DNA of 64,000 nt from Kibdelosporangium persicum (GTDB taxonomy: Bacteria; Actinomycetota; Actinomycetes; Mycobacteriales; Pseudonocardiaceae). Positions within the stretch are counted from its first letter, which is position 1; every line of letters starts with the position of its first letter. The stretch lies in contig NZ_JAAATY010000001.1 of the NCBI RefSeq assembly GCF_013280595.1, positions 501,987-565,986 of the forward strand, read 5' to 3'. A program made the translations under genes and the position numbers. Shown here one piece after another: positions 23,723 to 32,378 of this stretch. The notes beneath the pieces were generated by a model. The model saw only the letters and a list, made by a program, of their open reading frames with translations. It was not told the DNA's origin and searched no databases.

Positions 23723-24925
23723 GTGACCGGGATCGAGCGTGTCTTCACCGAGGAGTACGGGCGCGCGGTCGCGGTGCTCGTGCGCGTCTTCGGTGACATC
23801 GACATCGCCGAGGAGGCAGTGCAGGACGCGTTCGCCGAGGCAGTGAAGCGCTGGCCGCTGACAGGCACGCCACCGAGCCCGGCCGGGTGGATCATCACGA
23901 CGGCCCGCAACCGGGCGATCGACCGGCTCCGCCGGGAAGCCAACCGCGCGGACAAGCACGCCCAGGCAGCACTGCTGCACGCACAGGACGAACCTGGGGA
24001 TCAAAGCCCGGTCCAGGACGACCGGCTACGACTCATCTTCACGTGCTGCCACCCGGCACTGGCCACGGCCGCACAGGTCGCGCTCACCCTCAAACTGCTC
24101 GGCGGGCTGACCACGGCCGAGATCGCGCACGCGTTCCTGGTGCCCGAGACAACCATGGCGCAACGCCTCGTCCGGGCGAAAGGCAAGATCCGCGACGCCC
24201 GGATCCCGTACCGCGTGCCGTCCGGCGCCGACCTGCCCGAGCGGCTGAAATCCGTGCTCGCGGTCGTGTACCTGATCTTCAACGAGGGCTACACGGCCAG
24301 TTCCGGCGAGCGGCTCGTGCGCGAGGACCTGTGCGCCGAGGCGATCCGGCTCGGCCGTCTGCTCGTGGAACTCATGCCCGGCGAGCCGGAAGTCCACGGC
24401 CTGCTCGGCCTGATGCTGCTGATCGAGGCCCGCGGGCCGGCGAGGACCACGCCGGACGGCCGGCTGGTGCGGCTCGCCGACCAGGACCGATCGCTGTGGG
24501 ACGCGGGCCTTCTGGCGGAAGGGCGCGCGATCGTCCGGGAATGCCTGCGCCGCGACGAACCCGGGCCGTACCAGATCCAGGCCGCGATCGCCGCCGTGCA
24601 CAGCGAGGACCCGGCCGACTGGAAGCAGATCGTCCAGCTGTACGACCACTTGCTGACGTTCACTCCGACTACGGTCGTCGCGCTCAACCGTGCCGTCGCA
24701 GTGGCCGAAGTGGACGGACCAGCCACCGCCCTGGCCTTGGTGGACGAGCTCAAGCTCGGCAAGTTCCACCTGTTCCACGCGATCCGGGCGGACCTGCTGC
24801 GCAGGCTCGGCCGCCACGACGAGGCCGCGGCGGCGTACGAGTCGGCGATCGAACGCGCCGAGAACGCCTCGGAGCGTGACCATCTGCGGCGGGCGAAAGC
24901 GAGCCTGTCCGGATCGACAGGCTGA
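23723..24925 (+). CDS. ECF42-type sigma factor with C-terminal extension
   Basis: 400 residues, about twice a normal ECF sigma. Region 2 (about 8-75, [36 protein letters not shown]) and region 4 ([32 protein letters not shown]) are followed by a TPR-like extension with [26 protein letters not shown] and [13 protein letters not shown], the signature of ECF42 proteins. ECF42 genes usually neighbour a YCII/DGPF gene; this copy lacks one, unlike the second copy at 42485-43762. GTG start. Confidence 0.85.
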   Translation: MTGIERVFTEEYGRAVAVLVRVFGDIDIAEEAVQDAFAEAVKRWPLTGTPPSPAGWIITTARNRAIDRLRREANRADKHAQAALLHAQDEPGDQSPVQDDRLRLIFTCCHPALATAAQVALTLKLLGGLTTAEIAHAFLVPETTMAQRLVRAKGKIRDARIPYRVPSGADLPERLKSVLAVVYLIFNEGYTASSGERLVREDLCAEAIRLGRLLVELMPGEPEVHGLLGLMLLIEARGPARTTPDGRLVRLADQDRSLWDAGLLAEGRAIVRECLRRDEPGPYQIQAAIAAVHSEDPADWKQIVQLYDHLLTFTPTTVVALNRAVAVAEVDGPATALALVDELKLGKFHLFHAIRADLLRRLGRHDEAAAAYESAIERAENASERDHLRRAKASLSGSTG

Positions 24926-24965
24926 CGACAGCTCATCCTCAGCTTCGTCGGTCACTCTGGAAGGC

Positions 24966-26021
24966 GTGTCCCCACGCATCGCCGGAGTCGACCTGGCCAG
25001 AGGCCTGGCCGTGTTCGGCATGTTCGCCGCGCACGTCGGCCCCGAGCCGGCCAGGACCAGCGGTTTGCTCGGCGACGTGATGCAGGCCGCGCATGGCCGT
25101 TCGTCGGTGTTGTTCGCGACCCTGGCCGGGCTTTCCCTGGCTTTGACCACCGGGCGCCAGCGGCCTGCCGCGACCGCACGGGACTACTTCAGGATCGCCA
25201 TCAGGGCCGTCGTCCTGATCGCGCTCGGCACGTCCCTGACCTTGCTCGGCACGCCCATCGCGGTGATCCTCGCGTACTACGGCACTTACTTCGTTCTGGC
25301 GCTGCCGTTCCTGCGGCTTCGGGCGCCGTGGTTGCTCGCGACCGCCGCGGTCCTCGCGATCGCGGGGCCGTACGTGTCCATTGTGGCCAAACAGGAGTGG
25401 AGTTCCTGGGGCGATCCGCTCGAACAGATCAGCCGGGAGGGGTTTCTGCAGTTCCTGCTGACCGGCTACTACCCGGCCGTGACGTGGATGCCCTACGTGC
25501 TCGCCGGTATGGCGTTGGGCAGGCTCGACCTGACGTCCGTGCGGCTACGGCTGACGTTGCTGGTCACCGGCCCGGTGATGGCGCTGGCCGGCTACGGCGG
25601 CTCGGCCATCGCCGTCCGGGAGTACGGCGGAAGTGTGGTACCGGCCAGGGATTCGCTGCCTTGGCTGCTTGAGTCCTCACCGCACAGCAACACGTCGTTC
25701 GAGATCGTGGGTGCGCTCGGGGTGGCGATGTTCGTGCTGGCGTGCGCGCTGTTCGTGGCCGAACGCCTGCCCAAGCCGGTCTGGCCGGTGACCGCGGTCG
25801 GGACGATGTCGTTGTCGGTGTACACCGGGCACTTGTTCCTGATCGCCTGGCTGGCCGCGGCGGACGTCCGGATCAGCCCGGTGCCGGAACTGGCCCTGTT
25901 CGTCGTGCTCGCGAGCCTGTTCGCGATGGTGTGGCTGGCCGCGTTCCGCCGCGGGCCGCTCGAATACGTGCTCTACGGGCTGGCCAGGCTGGTCCCGGCG
26001 AGGCAGCTGACCAGGGCTTAA
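24966..26021 (+). CDS. DUF418/DUF1624-like integral membrane protein
   Basis: About 351 residues with roughly ten hydrophobic segments. The start RIAGVDLARGLAVFGMFAAH is the conserved opening of the heparan-alpha-glucosaminide acetyltransferase-like/DUF418 membrane families, which are putative acyltransferases. The ending LYGLARLVPARQL is also typical. The GTG start is chosen from this motif; the SD is weak and very close, so the start is uncertain. Confidence 0.7.
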   Translation: MSPRIAGVDLARGLAVFGMFAAHVGPEPARTSGLLGDVMQAAHGRSSVLFATLAGLSLALTTGRQRPAATARDYFRIAIRAVVLIALGTSLTLLGTPIAVILAYYGTYFVLALPFLRLRAPWLLATAAVLAIAGPYVSIVAKQEWSSWGDPLEQISREGFLQFLLTGYYPAVTWMPYVLAGMALGRLDLTSVRLRLTLLVTGPVMALAGYGGSAIAVREYGGSVVPARDSLPWLLESSPHSNTSFEIVGALGVAMFVLACALFVAERLPKPVWPVTAVGTMSLSVYTGHLFLIAWLAAADVRISPVPELALFVVLASLFAMVWLAAFRRGPLEYVLYGLARLVPARQLTRA

Positions 26022-26061
26022 TCGGTTGCCGGGACCGCCGGGCTTTTGCTGGGATGATCGA

Positions 26062-26694
26062 ATGGAGCTGTCCGTTCTGCTGGCGTTCGCCGTCGCCTCC
26101 GCCCTGATCAGCCTCGCGCCCGGGCCGGACATGATGTTCATCATCGCCAACGGGATCGCCCGGGGCCGGCGAGCCGGGGTGATCGCCGCCCTCGGGATGT
26201 CCACCGGGATCGCGATCCACACCGTCGCGGCCGCCGCGGGCCTCGGCGCGTTGCTGGCCGCCGCGCCCGCGGTACTGGACGTCATGCGCGTTCTCGGTGC
26301 GGTCTTCTTGGTCTACCTGGCCGTCACCACGTTGCGGGCGTCGCGCAAGGCCGCTGCGGCACCAGCGGAAACGCCTGTGCCGCAACGGTCCCTGCGCAGG
26401 ATGTACACGATGGCCGTGCTGACCAATCTGTCCAACCCGAAGGTGATCCTGTTCTACCTGGCCTTCTTCCCGCAGTTCATCAGCCAGGACGGCTGGCCGG
26501 CGTGGGCCCAGTTCCTCCTGCTCGGCGCGATCCTGATCTGCGTAGGCCTGAGCGTCGACGCGACCGTCGGGTTCCTCTCCGGCGCGTTGTCGGAGTTCCT
26601 GGTCCGCCGCCCGGCGATCCGGCGCTGGATGGACCGGGTGTCCGCGGCGATCTTCGGCGCGCTAGCGGTTCGGCTCGTCGCCGATCCCCACTAG
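26062..26694 (+). CDS. LysE-family exporter
   Basis: 210 residues, six membrane segments. The start SVLLAFAVASALISLAPGPDM and the motif TNLSNPKVILFYLAFFPQF are hallmarks of the LysE/RhtB amino-acid efflux family. The substrate is unknown. Its 3' end overlaps the convergent SDR gene by 33 bases. Confidence 0.9.
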   Translation: MELSVLLAFAVASALISLAPGPDMMFIIANGIARGRRAGVIAALGMSTGIAIHTVAAAAGLGALLAAAPAVLDVMRVLGAVFLVYLAVTTLRASRKAAAAPAETPVPQRSLRRMYTMAVLTNLSNPKVILFYLAFFPQFISQDGWPAWAQFLLLGAILICVGLSVDATVGFLSGALSEFLVRRPAIRRWMDRVSAAIFGALAVRLVADPH

Positions 26695-27486
26695 CCGCTC
26701 GCTCACCTCCCACAGCCGTGCGGCGAGTTCGGGGTTCGTGCGCCTGGGCGTGCGCCGGCCCCTCCTGGTGAAGTACGCGCCGTTCACCGACTGCGCGTCG
26801 GCCACGGTTGCCAAGTGCACCAACGGTTTCGCGCCTTCGTCCGGTGTGATCGCGAACCTGCCGACCGGCGAACGCAGTACCTTCGTGACGAAACTGTTGT
26901 CCCGGAAGAACTCGGAGGCGACCGGGCCGGGATGGAACGCGCTGGCCGTCACGCTCGTTCCCTGAGCGCGGCGCGCGAGTTCCTGCGTGAACAGGATGTT
27001 GGCCAGTTTGCTGGTGGCGTACGCATCGTTCGCCCGGTACCGGCGTTCGCCGAAGCCGAGGTCGTCGAGATCGAGCCGCGCGAAGGCGTGCGCCGCGCTC
27101 GCTGTGGAGATCACCCGCGCGTCCGGCGCCGCCTTGAGGCGGTCCATCAGCAGCGACGTCAGCAGGAACGGCGCCAGGTGGTTGACCTGGAAGGTCATCT
27201 CGTGACCGTCGCGGGTGACCTGCCTGCCCCGGTTCATCAGCCCGGCGTTGTTCGCCAGCACGTCGATCCTCGGGCAGTCCAGTTCGTCAGCCAGTCTCCG
27301 GACGTCGTCAAGACTGGCGAAGTCCACAAAGTACGGTGTGCCGCCGATCCGGCGGGCGACCTCGGTCGTCTTCTCCTTCGACCGCCCGACCACCGCGACG
27401 TTCGCGCCCAAGTCGGCGAGTGCGGCCGCCGCGGCCGCGCCGACACCGGCACTCGCGCCGGTCACCACCACTGTTCTGCCGTGCAT
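26662..27486 (-). CDS. Short-chain dehydrogenase/reductase
   Basis: 274 residues. TGASAGVGA is the nucleotide-binding motif, LANNAG the structural motif, and YATSK carries the catalytic Tyr and Lys. The size and the motif HPGPVASEFF resemble retinol-dehydrogenase-like SDRs. It lies directly downstream of a TetR gene on the same strand with operator-like repeats in the 53-base gap, so it is probably the TetR target. Confidence 0.9.
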   Translation of the reverse strand: MHGRTVVVTGASAGVGAAAAAALADLGANVAVVGRSKEKTTEVARRIGGTPYFVDFASLDDVRRLADELDCPRIDVLANNAGLMNRGRQVTRDGHEMTFQVNHLAPFLLTSLLMDRLKAAPDARVISTASAAHAFARLDLDDLGFGERRYRANDAYATSKLANILFTQELARRAQGTSVTASAFHPGPVASEFFRDNSFVTKVLRSPVGRFAITPDEGAKPLVHLATVADAQSVNGAYFTRRGRRTPRRTNPELAARLWEVSERLVGIGDEPNR

Positions 27487-27493
27487 GAAGCCC

Positions 27494-27539
27494 CCTATCC
27501 GGATGACGTATCCGGAAGAGTATCAGAGAAACGGATAGG
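27494..27539. promoter_or_regulatory. TetR operator-like inverted repeat upstream of the SDR gene
   Basis: CCTATCCG at 27494-27501 is the reverse complement of CGGATAGG at 27532-27539, with further TATCCGGA copies between them (27510-27516 region). The repeats fill the whole gap between the TetR stop and the SDR start. Confidence 0.5.
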
Positions 27540-28097
27540 TTATCCGCTCTGATTCGCCCGCAGGCCCGCGAGCAGCACGGACAGGTAGACGTCGGCTCGC
27601 CCGGGATCTTGTTTGACGGCCTGTTCCAGCCCCACCATCAGGTTGAGGATGTCCTCGGCGCTGATGTCCCGCCTTACCACCCCGGCCTGGTACGCCCGGC
27701 CCAGCAGTTCGTCGGTCGCGCCCCGCATCTCGTGCTTGGCCTGGGTGGTCTGCTCCTGGGCGTCCTCGACGGCCGCGACGATCGCAGCGAGCCCGCCGTC
27801 GGTCTTGAGCTGCAGCTCCAGGATCGACCGCAACAGGAAGGTGAACGCCTCCCCGGGGTCGTCGATGCCCAGCGCGTCGTCGGCGATCCGCGCCATCGCC
27901 GCCAGCTCCTGGCCGAAGACCGCCTCGAGCAGGGCGTGCGGCGTCGGAAAATGGCGGTAGACCGTGCCGACGCCGACACCGGCCTTGCGCGCGATGTCGT
28001 TGAGCTGCAACCGGTTCCCGTTCGCCAGCTCGTTCCTGGCGACTTCCAGCACTCGTTCCCGGTTGCGCGCCGCATCCGCCCGGAGGTTCCCCGCCAC
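27540..28097 (-). CDS. TetR-family repressor
   Basis: 185 residues. The N-terminal HTH reads NRERVLEVARNELANG, LQLNDIARKAGVGVGTVYRHF; the remainder is a helical ligand-binding domain. GTG start. Probably controls itself and the SDR gene downstream. The upstream HExxH gene ends only nine bases before it, so the three may be one transcription unit. Confidence 0.85.
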   Translation of the reverse strand: MAGNLRADAARNRERVLEVARNELANGNRLQLNDIARKAGVGVGTVYRHFPTPHALLEAVFGQELAAMARIADDALGIDDPGEAFTFLLRSILELQLKTDGGLAAIVAAVEDAQEQTTQAKHEMRGATDELLGRAYQAGVVRRDISAEDILNLMVGLEQAVKQDPGRADVYLSVLLAGLRANQSG

Positions 28098-28106
28098 ACG
28101 ATCAGC

Positions 28107-29255
28107 CTAACGCGGCATGCCGCCGACCGGCGGCCCAGCCGGCCAGAGCTCGTGCAGGTCGCGCGGGGTGAGTGGGCTGCGGTACGCGGCTTCGAGGACA
28201 GTCGCGATGGTGTGCCCGTCGGCGGACTCGGCGAGGTTGGCGAACCAGTCCACTCCGGCCGGATACGCCCATTGGTAGGACCGGAGCAGCGGGTCGGTGC
28301 CGCGGTCGGCGAGCATCCGCCCGATCGCCTCGTCCGTCCAGAACGGCACCCGGTCCTTGGCTTGGCTGAGGCAGTCCGCGACACTCCGGCCGCTGTTGAT
28401 CGCGACGTGCATCTCCGCCCGGACCAACTGCAGGTAATGGTCCAGTTTGACGTGCGCCACCAACGCCTCGTCATCCGGCGCGACGAACAGCGGGAGGGTC
28501 TGCGCGAGCCCTTCGAGCAGAACCTGGTGGTCCGCGTGCACGCAGAGGATACGCACCCACGGAACGTCCTCCGTGCGGCACCTCGCCGAATAACTGGCGC
28601 TCTGCAAAGCATGGCCGAGGATCTCGTGCAGAGCGAACTGCCGTGCCTGCACGTCGGTGAACCCGGCGTTGCGCATGTTCAAGCGCAGCCGGGCGTTCTC
28701 GCCAGCACCGTCAAGCCAGTACGACCAGTACGCGTCCACATTCGCCGTCTCGACCGTGAGGTTGTAGGCCGCTGTCGTGCCCGTTGCCTTCCGGACCAAC
28801 GGTTCGAACCGCGCGGCGGCTGCCCGTAAGGCATCCGGAACCTCGTCGGCGGTCAGATTGTGTTCGGAGTCAAGGAGATCCCGCCGCGTGTCCGGGCCCC
28901 ACCCGATACCCAGGCCCTCAACGGCTTTCCGCGCCTCCGCGCACCGCCACGCCACGTACTCGTCGTTCCACCCGATCACCCGGCACCCTTGCGTGCGCTG
29001 GACGAACTCGTCGAGCCCCTGCCGTTCCCCCAGCAATGCCCCGACATACGCGAGGTGACAGTCAATCCGGCGCGCGAGCTCGTCCGGGGCGTCCGCCCGT
29101 AAGCGTTCCAGCCGCTGGTACACGTCGACCCGACCGTTGACCTCACCAACGGCCACTGTGGCCGGACGGCAGTCGTAATCGATGACCGGCGGCGCCCCCA
29201 CCGAGATCTCGTGGGCGTTCCAGCCGTCCAGAACTCGCTCGATCTCCTCGCGCAC
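28107..29255 (-). CDS. Putative HExxH metallopeptidase-like protein
   Basis: 382 residues, no family assigned with confidence. LHEILGHALQSASY contains HExxH, and LLEGLAQTLPLF about 35 residues later supplies a Glu in a helix, the arrangement of gluzincin zinc peptidases (DUF885-like). The protein has no signal peptide, so it would act in the cytoplasm. GTG start. Upstream of TetR and SDR genes on the same strand. Confidence 0.55.
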   Translation of the reverse strand: MREEIERVLDGWNAHEISVGAPPVIDYDCRPATVAVGEVNGRVDVYQRLERLRADAPDELARRIDCHLAYVGALLGERQGLDEFVQRTQGCRVIGWNDEYVAWRCAEARKAVEGLGIGWGPDTRRDLLDSEHNLTADEVPDALRAAAARFEPLVRKATGTTAAYNLTVETANVDAYWSYWLDGAGENARLRLNMRNAGFTDVQARQFALHEILGHALQSASYSARCRTEDVPWVRILCVHADHQVLLEGLAQTLPLFVAPDDEALVAHVKLDHYLQLVRAEMHVAINSGRSVADCLSQAKDRVPFWTDEAIGRMLADRGTDPLLRSYQWAYPAGVDWFANLAESADGHTIATVLEAAYRSPLTPRDLHELWPAGPPVGGMPR

Positions 29256-29495
29256 GAGTCAACCCTAGCGAGCCGGACCGCCCGCAACCCCCGCCGTAAG
29301 TGGGCCATCCGGCCGGCCAACACACCGGGATCGACCTTCCTTACCCGAGCAACAGCCCTCGATCCCGCCAGGCGAGCCGCAGAAGGGTCAGCGCACTCGC
29401 CGACAGTCGCGGGTTGAGCCGGTCGATCGCCTCACCGGTGAACGGCATGTCCGCTCTGCCGTTCCCCCGACGACCCTGCCCTCGTCGTTGGCTGG
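29256..29495. other. Intergenic stretch, nothing recognised
   Basis: 240 bases between the start of the HExxH gene and the end of the 100-residue hypothetical gene. No strong reading frame with a ribosome binding site, palindrome or terminator was seen. Confidence 0.4.
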
Positions 29496-29798
29496 CTAGA
29501 TTTCGGGTGGGATCGGGCGGCCGCCGAGGCGGGCGCGCAGTTCGTCGAGGAACGACGGGTCGTCCCGTTGCAGGCCGGCCAGGTCGATCTCCGGCGGCAG
29601 CTCGGTGTTGCGTTCGCGTTCGAGCAGGTAGTTCACCGCCTCGGTGACGAGGTTGTCCCGGTCCACGCCGGGGATCACGAGATCGTCGAGCACGGAGTCA
29701 GGCACGGTGACCTGGTGGTGGGTCGTCACGTCGCCCTCGCGGACTTCCACGGCGTAACGGTGCGCGTCCATGTCCAGCACCCGGACGTCCTGTGGCAT
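29496..29798 (-). CDS. Hypothetical 100-residue protein
   Basis: Not recognised. The sequence begins MPQDVRVLDMDAHRYAVEVR, is acidic, and ends with a helical, Arg/Glu-rich segment (PSFLDELRARLGGRP). An antitoxin-like or regulatory small protein would fit, but no partner gene is adjacent. GGAGG lies upstream of the ATG. Confidence 0.55.
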   Translation of the reverse strand: MPQDVRVLDMDAHRYAVEVREGDVTTHHQVTVPDSVLDDLVIPGVDRDNLVTEAVNYLLERERNTELPPEIDLAGLQRDDPSFLDELRARLGGRPIPPEI

Positions 29799-29977
29799 GC
29801 GAGCCTCCTTCCCTCCTCGCCCCCAAGTACCCGGTCAGGCCCGTGGCAATCACCCCGGCCGGGTGAAGCCCGCCTGATGCACACCATCGGGGCAGGTAGA
29901 CCGGGCGAATCTGGGTAGTCCGCGGGAATCCGGGTACACGACGGGTGAGACATCCCGCGAACAAGAGAGGAGAGCCC

Positions 29978-30208
29978 GTGTCGCACGACACCGAGACCGG
30001 ACAGGTCACCGGTACCAAGGACAAGGACTACAACATCATCTGGTTCACCGAGGCGTGCCTGAGCAACGTCCTGCGTCTGGAGACCTACATCAAGGACGCG
30101 GAGCGGGACGGCGACACCGAGCTGGCCGAGTTCTTCCGCAAGGCGCAGGGCGAGAGCCGCAAGGGCGCCGAGCAGGCCAAGCAGATGCTGAGCAAGCGCC
30201 TCGCCTAA
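29978..30208 (+). CDS. Small helical protein, unknown function
   Basis: 76 residues. DYNIIWFTEACLSNVLRLET and the following Glu/Lys-rich helix ending MLSKRL suggest a two-helix bundle resembling one half of a ferritin-like four-helix bundle; this is inference. GTG start after GAGAGGAG. Confidence 0.55.
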   Translation: MSHDTETGQVTGTKDKDYNIIWFTEACLSNVLRLETYIKDAERDGDTELAEFFRKAQGESRKGAEQAKQMLSKRLA

Positions 30209-30290
30209 GTAATACGTATTAGCCTCTTGTCACCACGCTCCACCGCGCCTACCGTCCCGAAAGGGACTTCAACGGCGAAGGAGCGTGGAG

Positions 30291-31277
30291 ATGACTGTCA
30301 GCCGCCGTCAGCTGTTGGCCGGCACAGCGGCCGTGACACTGGGGCTGCCCGTCGGCGGCCCCACTGTCACAGCCACGGCCGCACCCGCGGGCTTTCCCGA
30401 CTACCAGTACCTCCGGCTCGCCCTGGTCAAGAGCAAGCTGAGGTACAACCCGACGAACGAGCTGATCTTCCCGTGCATCCGCGGCACCGCCGGGCGCATC
30501 CCCAACGCCCGGGGCGCGTACTACCTCTACTACGCGCCGCATGACACCCCCGGCGGGATCTGCCTGGCCTACGCGAACTCACTGGACGAGGAATTCACCG
30601 AGTATCCCGGCAACCCGATCATCTCGCGGAACTGGCCGGGCGAGTACTCCGTCTCCCACGTCTCCTCACCGCACGCGCTGTGGAACGCCGACGCCCGCCG
30701 GATGTACCTGTACTTCCACGGCGAGAACACGGTCACGCGGCTGGCCAGTTCGGCGGACGGCATCCACTTCCGCTACGAGAAGGAAGTCCTGTCGACCCGC
30801 CTGGTTCCAGGCAGCACCGAGACGTCGTATGCGCGCGTGTTCCGCTACGACCTCCCGTCGCACAACGCGCGCTACATCATGGTCTTCATGATCAACACCA
30901 GCGCGAACCACCGGGACATCGGCTGGGGCTGGTCGCCGGACGCACTGAACTGGACCTTCGCGCAGACCCCGCTGATCAGGCACAGCGACGTGAACGCCAC
31001 GGACATCTCCGGCCCGCACCTGTTGTTCCGCAACGGCAGTGCGTACGTCGTCTACCACACCGACATCGCCAGCGGCGGCAACATCCTGATCACCGAACTC
31101 GGCGCCGGCTTCACCAAGCGAAACCATTTCGGCGTCTTCCACGACTCCCTGCCCGGCGCACCCGACAACGGCCGCAGCGCCGCCCCGAGTTTCGGCACGT
31201 ACAACGGCCGCGAGTACATGATCTACGAGGCGGGCTCGCGCCTGTCCGGCAACATCGCCATCGCACGGGCCGTCTAG
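30291..31277 (+). CDS. Tat-exported beta-propeller protein, glycosidase-like
   Basis: 328 residues. A Tat signal (SRRQLLAGTAAVTLG) occupies about 1-35. The mature part has repeated propeller-type strands (GAYYLYYAPHD, RRMYLYFHGEN, HLLFRNGSAYVVYH, YNGREYMIYEAG) as in the GH43/GH62/GH117 folds. Acidic residues suitable for catalysis exist but the family cannot be fixed by eye. GAAGGAG precedes the ATG. Probably degrades or binds extracellular polysaccharide. Confidence 0.65.
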   Translation: MTVSRRQLLAGTAAVTLGLPVGGPTVTATAAPAGFPDYQYLRLALVKSKLRYNPTNELIFPCIRGTAGRIPNARGAYYLYYAPHDTPGGICLAYANSLDEEFTEYPGNPIISRNWPGEYSVSHVSSPHALWNADARRMYLYFHGENTVTRLASSADGIHFRYEKEVLSTRLVPGSTETSYARVFRYDLPSHNARYIMVFMINTSANHRDIGWGWSPDALNWTFAQTPLIRHSDVNATDISGPHLLFRNGSAYVVYHTDIASGGNILITELGAGFTKRNHFGVFHDSLPGAPDNGRSAAPSFGTYNGREYMIYEAGSRLSGNIAIARAV

Positions 31278-31303
31278 GAGCGTGTCCGGCGGATCGCCAC
31301 GAG

Positions 31304-32260
31304 TCAGAACGTGGCGATCGGGTTGACCGGGCTGCCGGACGTCCCGGCGAAGCGGACCGGCACGACTGCGAACTGGAAGTCCCACTGGCCGAGTTCGGCA
31401 GCCGTCGTCGCGCACGCCTCCAGGTCGCAGTTGTCGAGCAGCCACAGACCCATCGCGACGAGGCTCACGGCGTGAACCGGCATCAACACGTCGTCGTACC
31501 CCGACGGCTGGACCTCCTGCGGCGTGTCAGCACCGATCAGCGCGACCTCCCGGTCATGCAGCCACGGCAGGCAGGACGCGTGCCAGCCGGCCTGCGTGAA
31601 ACCGCCGGTCTCACCGGCTTCGTGCCGGACGCGGCCATAGCCGGTCCGCAGGAGTACCGCGTCGCCGGGCCGCACCCGCACACCCTGGCGACGCTCGGCC
31701 TCCTCGAGATCCTCGGGAAACACCCCCTGTCCCGGTTCCAGCCACGGCACATCGCGGACCTTCGCGATGTCCAGCAGGACACCACGCGTGATGATCCCGT
31801 TCGCCGCCGCCGTGACGGCCGCCCACGCCGATCCCGTTGCGGCGTCGACCAACGAGTGCGACCGCCCGTTGTACATCGTGCCGTCCCAGTAGACGTGGCA
31901 CGGCGAGTCGATGTGGGTGATGGTGTTGCCGTGGAACGTGATGCCGAGCCGTTCGTTCGAAAAGCCCCAGCGCCGGTCATTGTGGAACGCGGCCACCGGC
32001 ATGTTCTCGGCCCCCGGCATGTCGGCGGCGCACGGGCACGTGGTCGTCGACCGCTCCATGTCCTGCGGTACGGCAACGTCCCACGCGCACGACACGCTCC
32101 TGCCGTGGCGCACGGCCCGCGCCGCCGCCAGCCGGACGTCGTCGGTGATGTGGTTCAGAGTGCCGAGCTCGTCGTCGTCGCCCCACCGCCCCCAGTTCGA
32201 CAGCGTGTCGAAGTACCCGAGCACGTCGTCCTGTGTGGGCATCGATCGCTCTGCCGTCAT
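31304..32260 (-). CDS. Cyclase-family metal-dependent hydrolase (kynurenine formamidase-like)
   Basis: 318 residues. The metal-binding motif of this family, usually HxGTHxDxPxH, appears as HGNTITHIDSPCH, with further conserved PGDAVLLRTGYG and GADTPQEVQPSG. Family members hydrolyse cyclic amides or formamides or close rings in polyketide pathways. The start is uncertain: GGAGGAG lies 11 bases before this ATG, and an internal ATG at 32242 also fits. Confidence 0.75.
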   Translation of the reverse strand: MTAERSMPTQDDVLGYFDTLSNWGRWGDDDELGTLNHITDDVRLAAARAVRHGRSVSCAWDVAVPQDMERSTTTCPCAADMPGAENMPVAAFHNDRRWGFSNERLGITFHGNTITHIDSPCHVYWDGTMYNGRSHSLVDAATGSAWAAVTAAANGIITRGVLLDIAKVRDVPWLEPGQGVFPEDLEEAERRQGVRVRPGDAVLLRTGYGRVRHEAGETGGFTQAGWHASCLPWLHDREVALIGADTPQEVQPSGYDDVLMPVHAVSLVAMGLWLLDNCDLEACATTAAELGQWDFQFAVVPVRFAGTSGSPVNPIATF

Positions 32261-32378
32261 CCCAGCATCGACTCCTCCGGTTTCGCGGTTCGAGCACCAG
32301 GGCCCGCTCGCCTGGCATGACACTAGATCAGTCGGCCGGGCCGGGAGGTACGGTACGCCACATCTGCCTGATCGGCCT

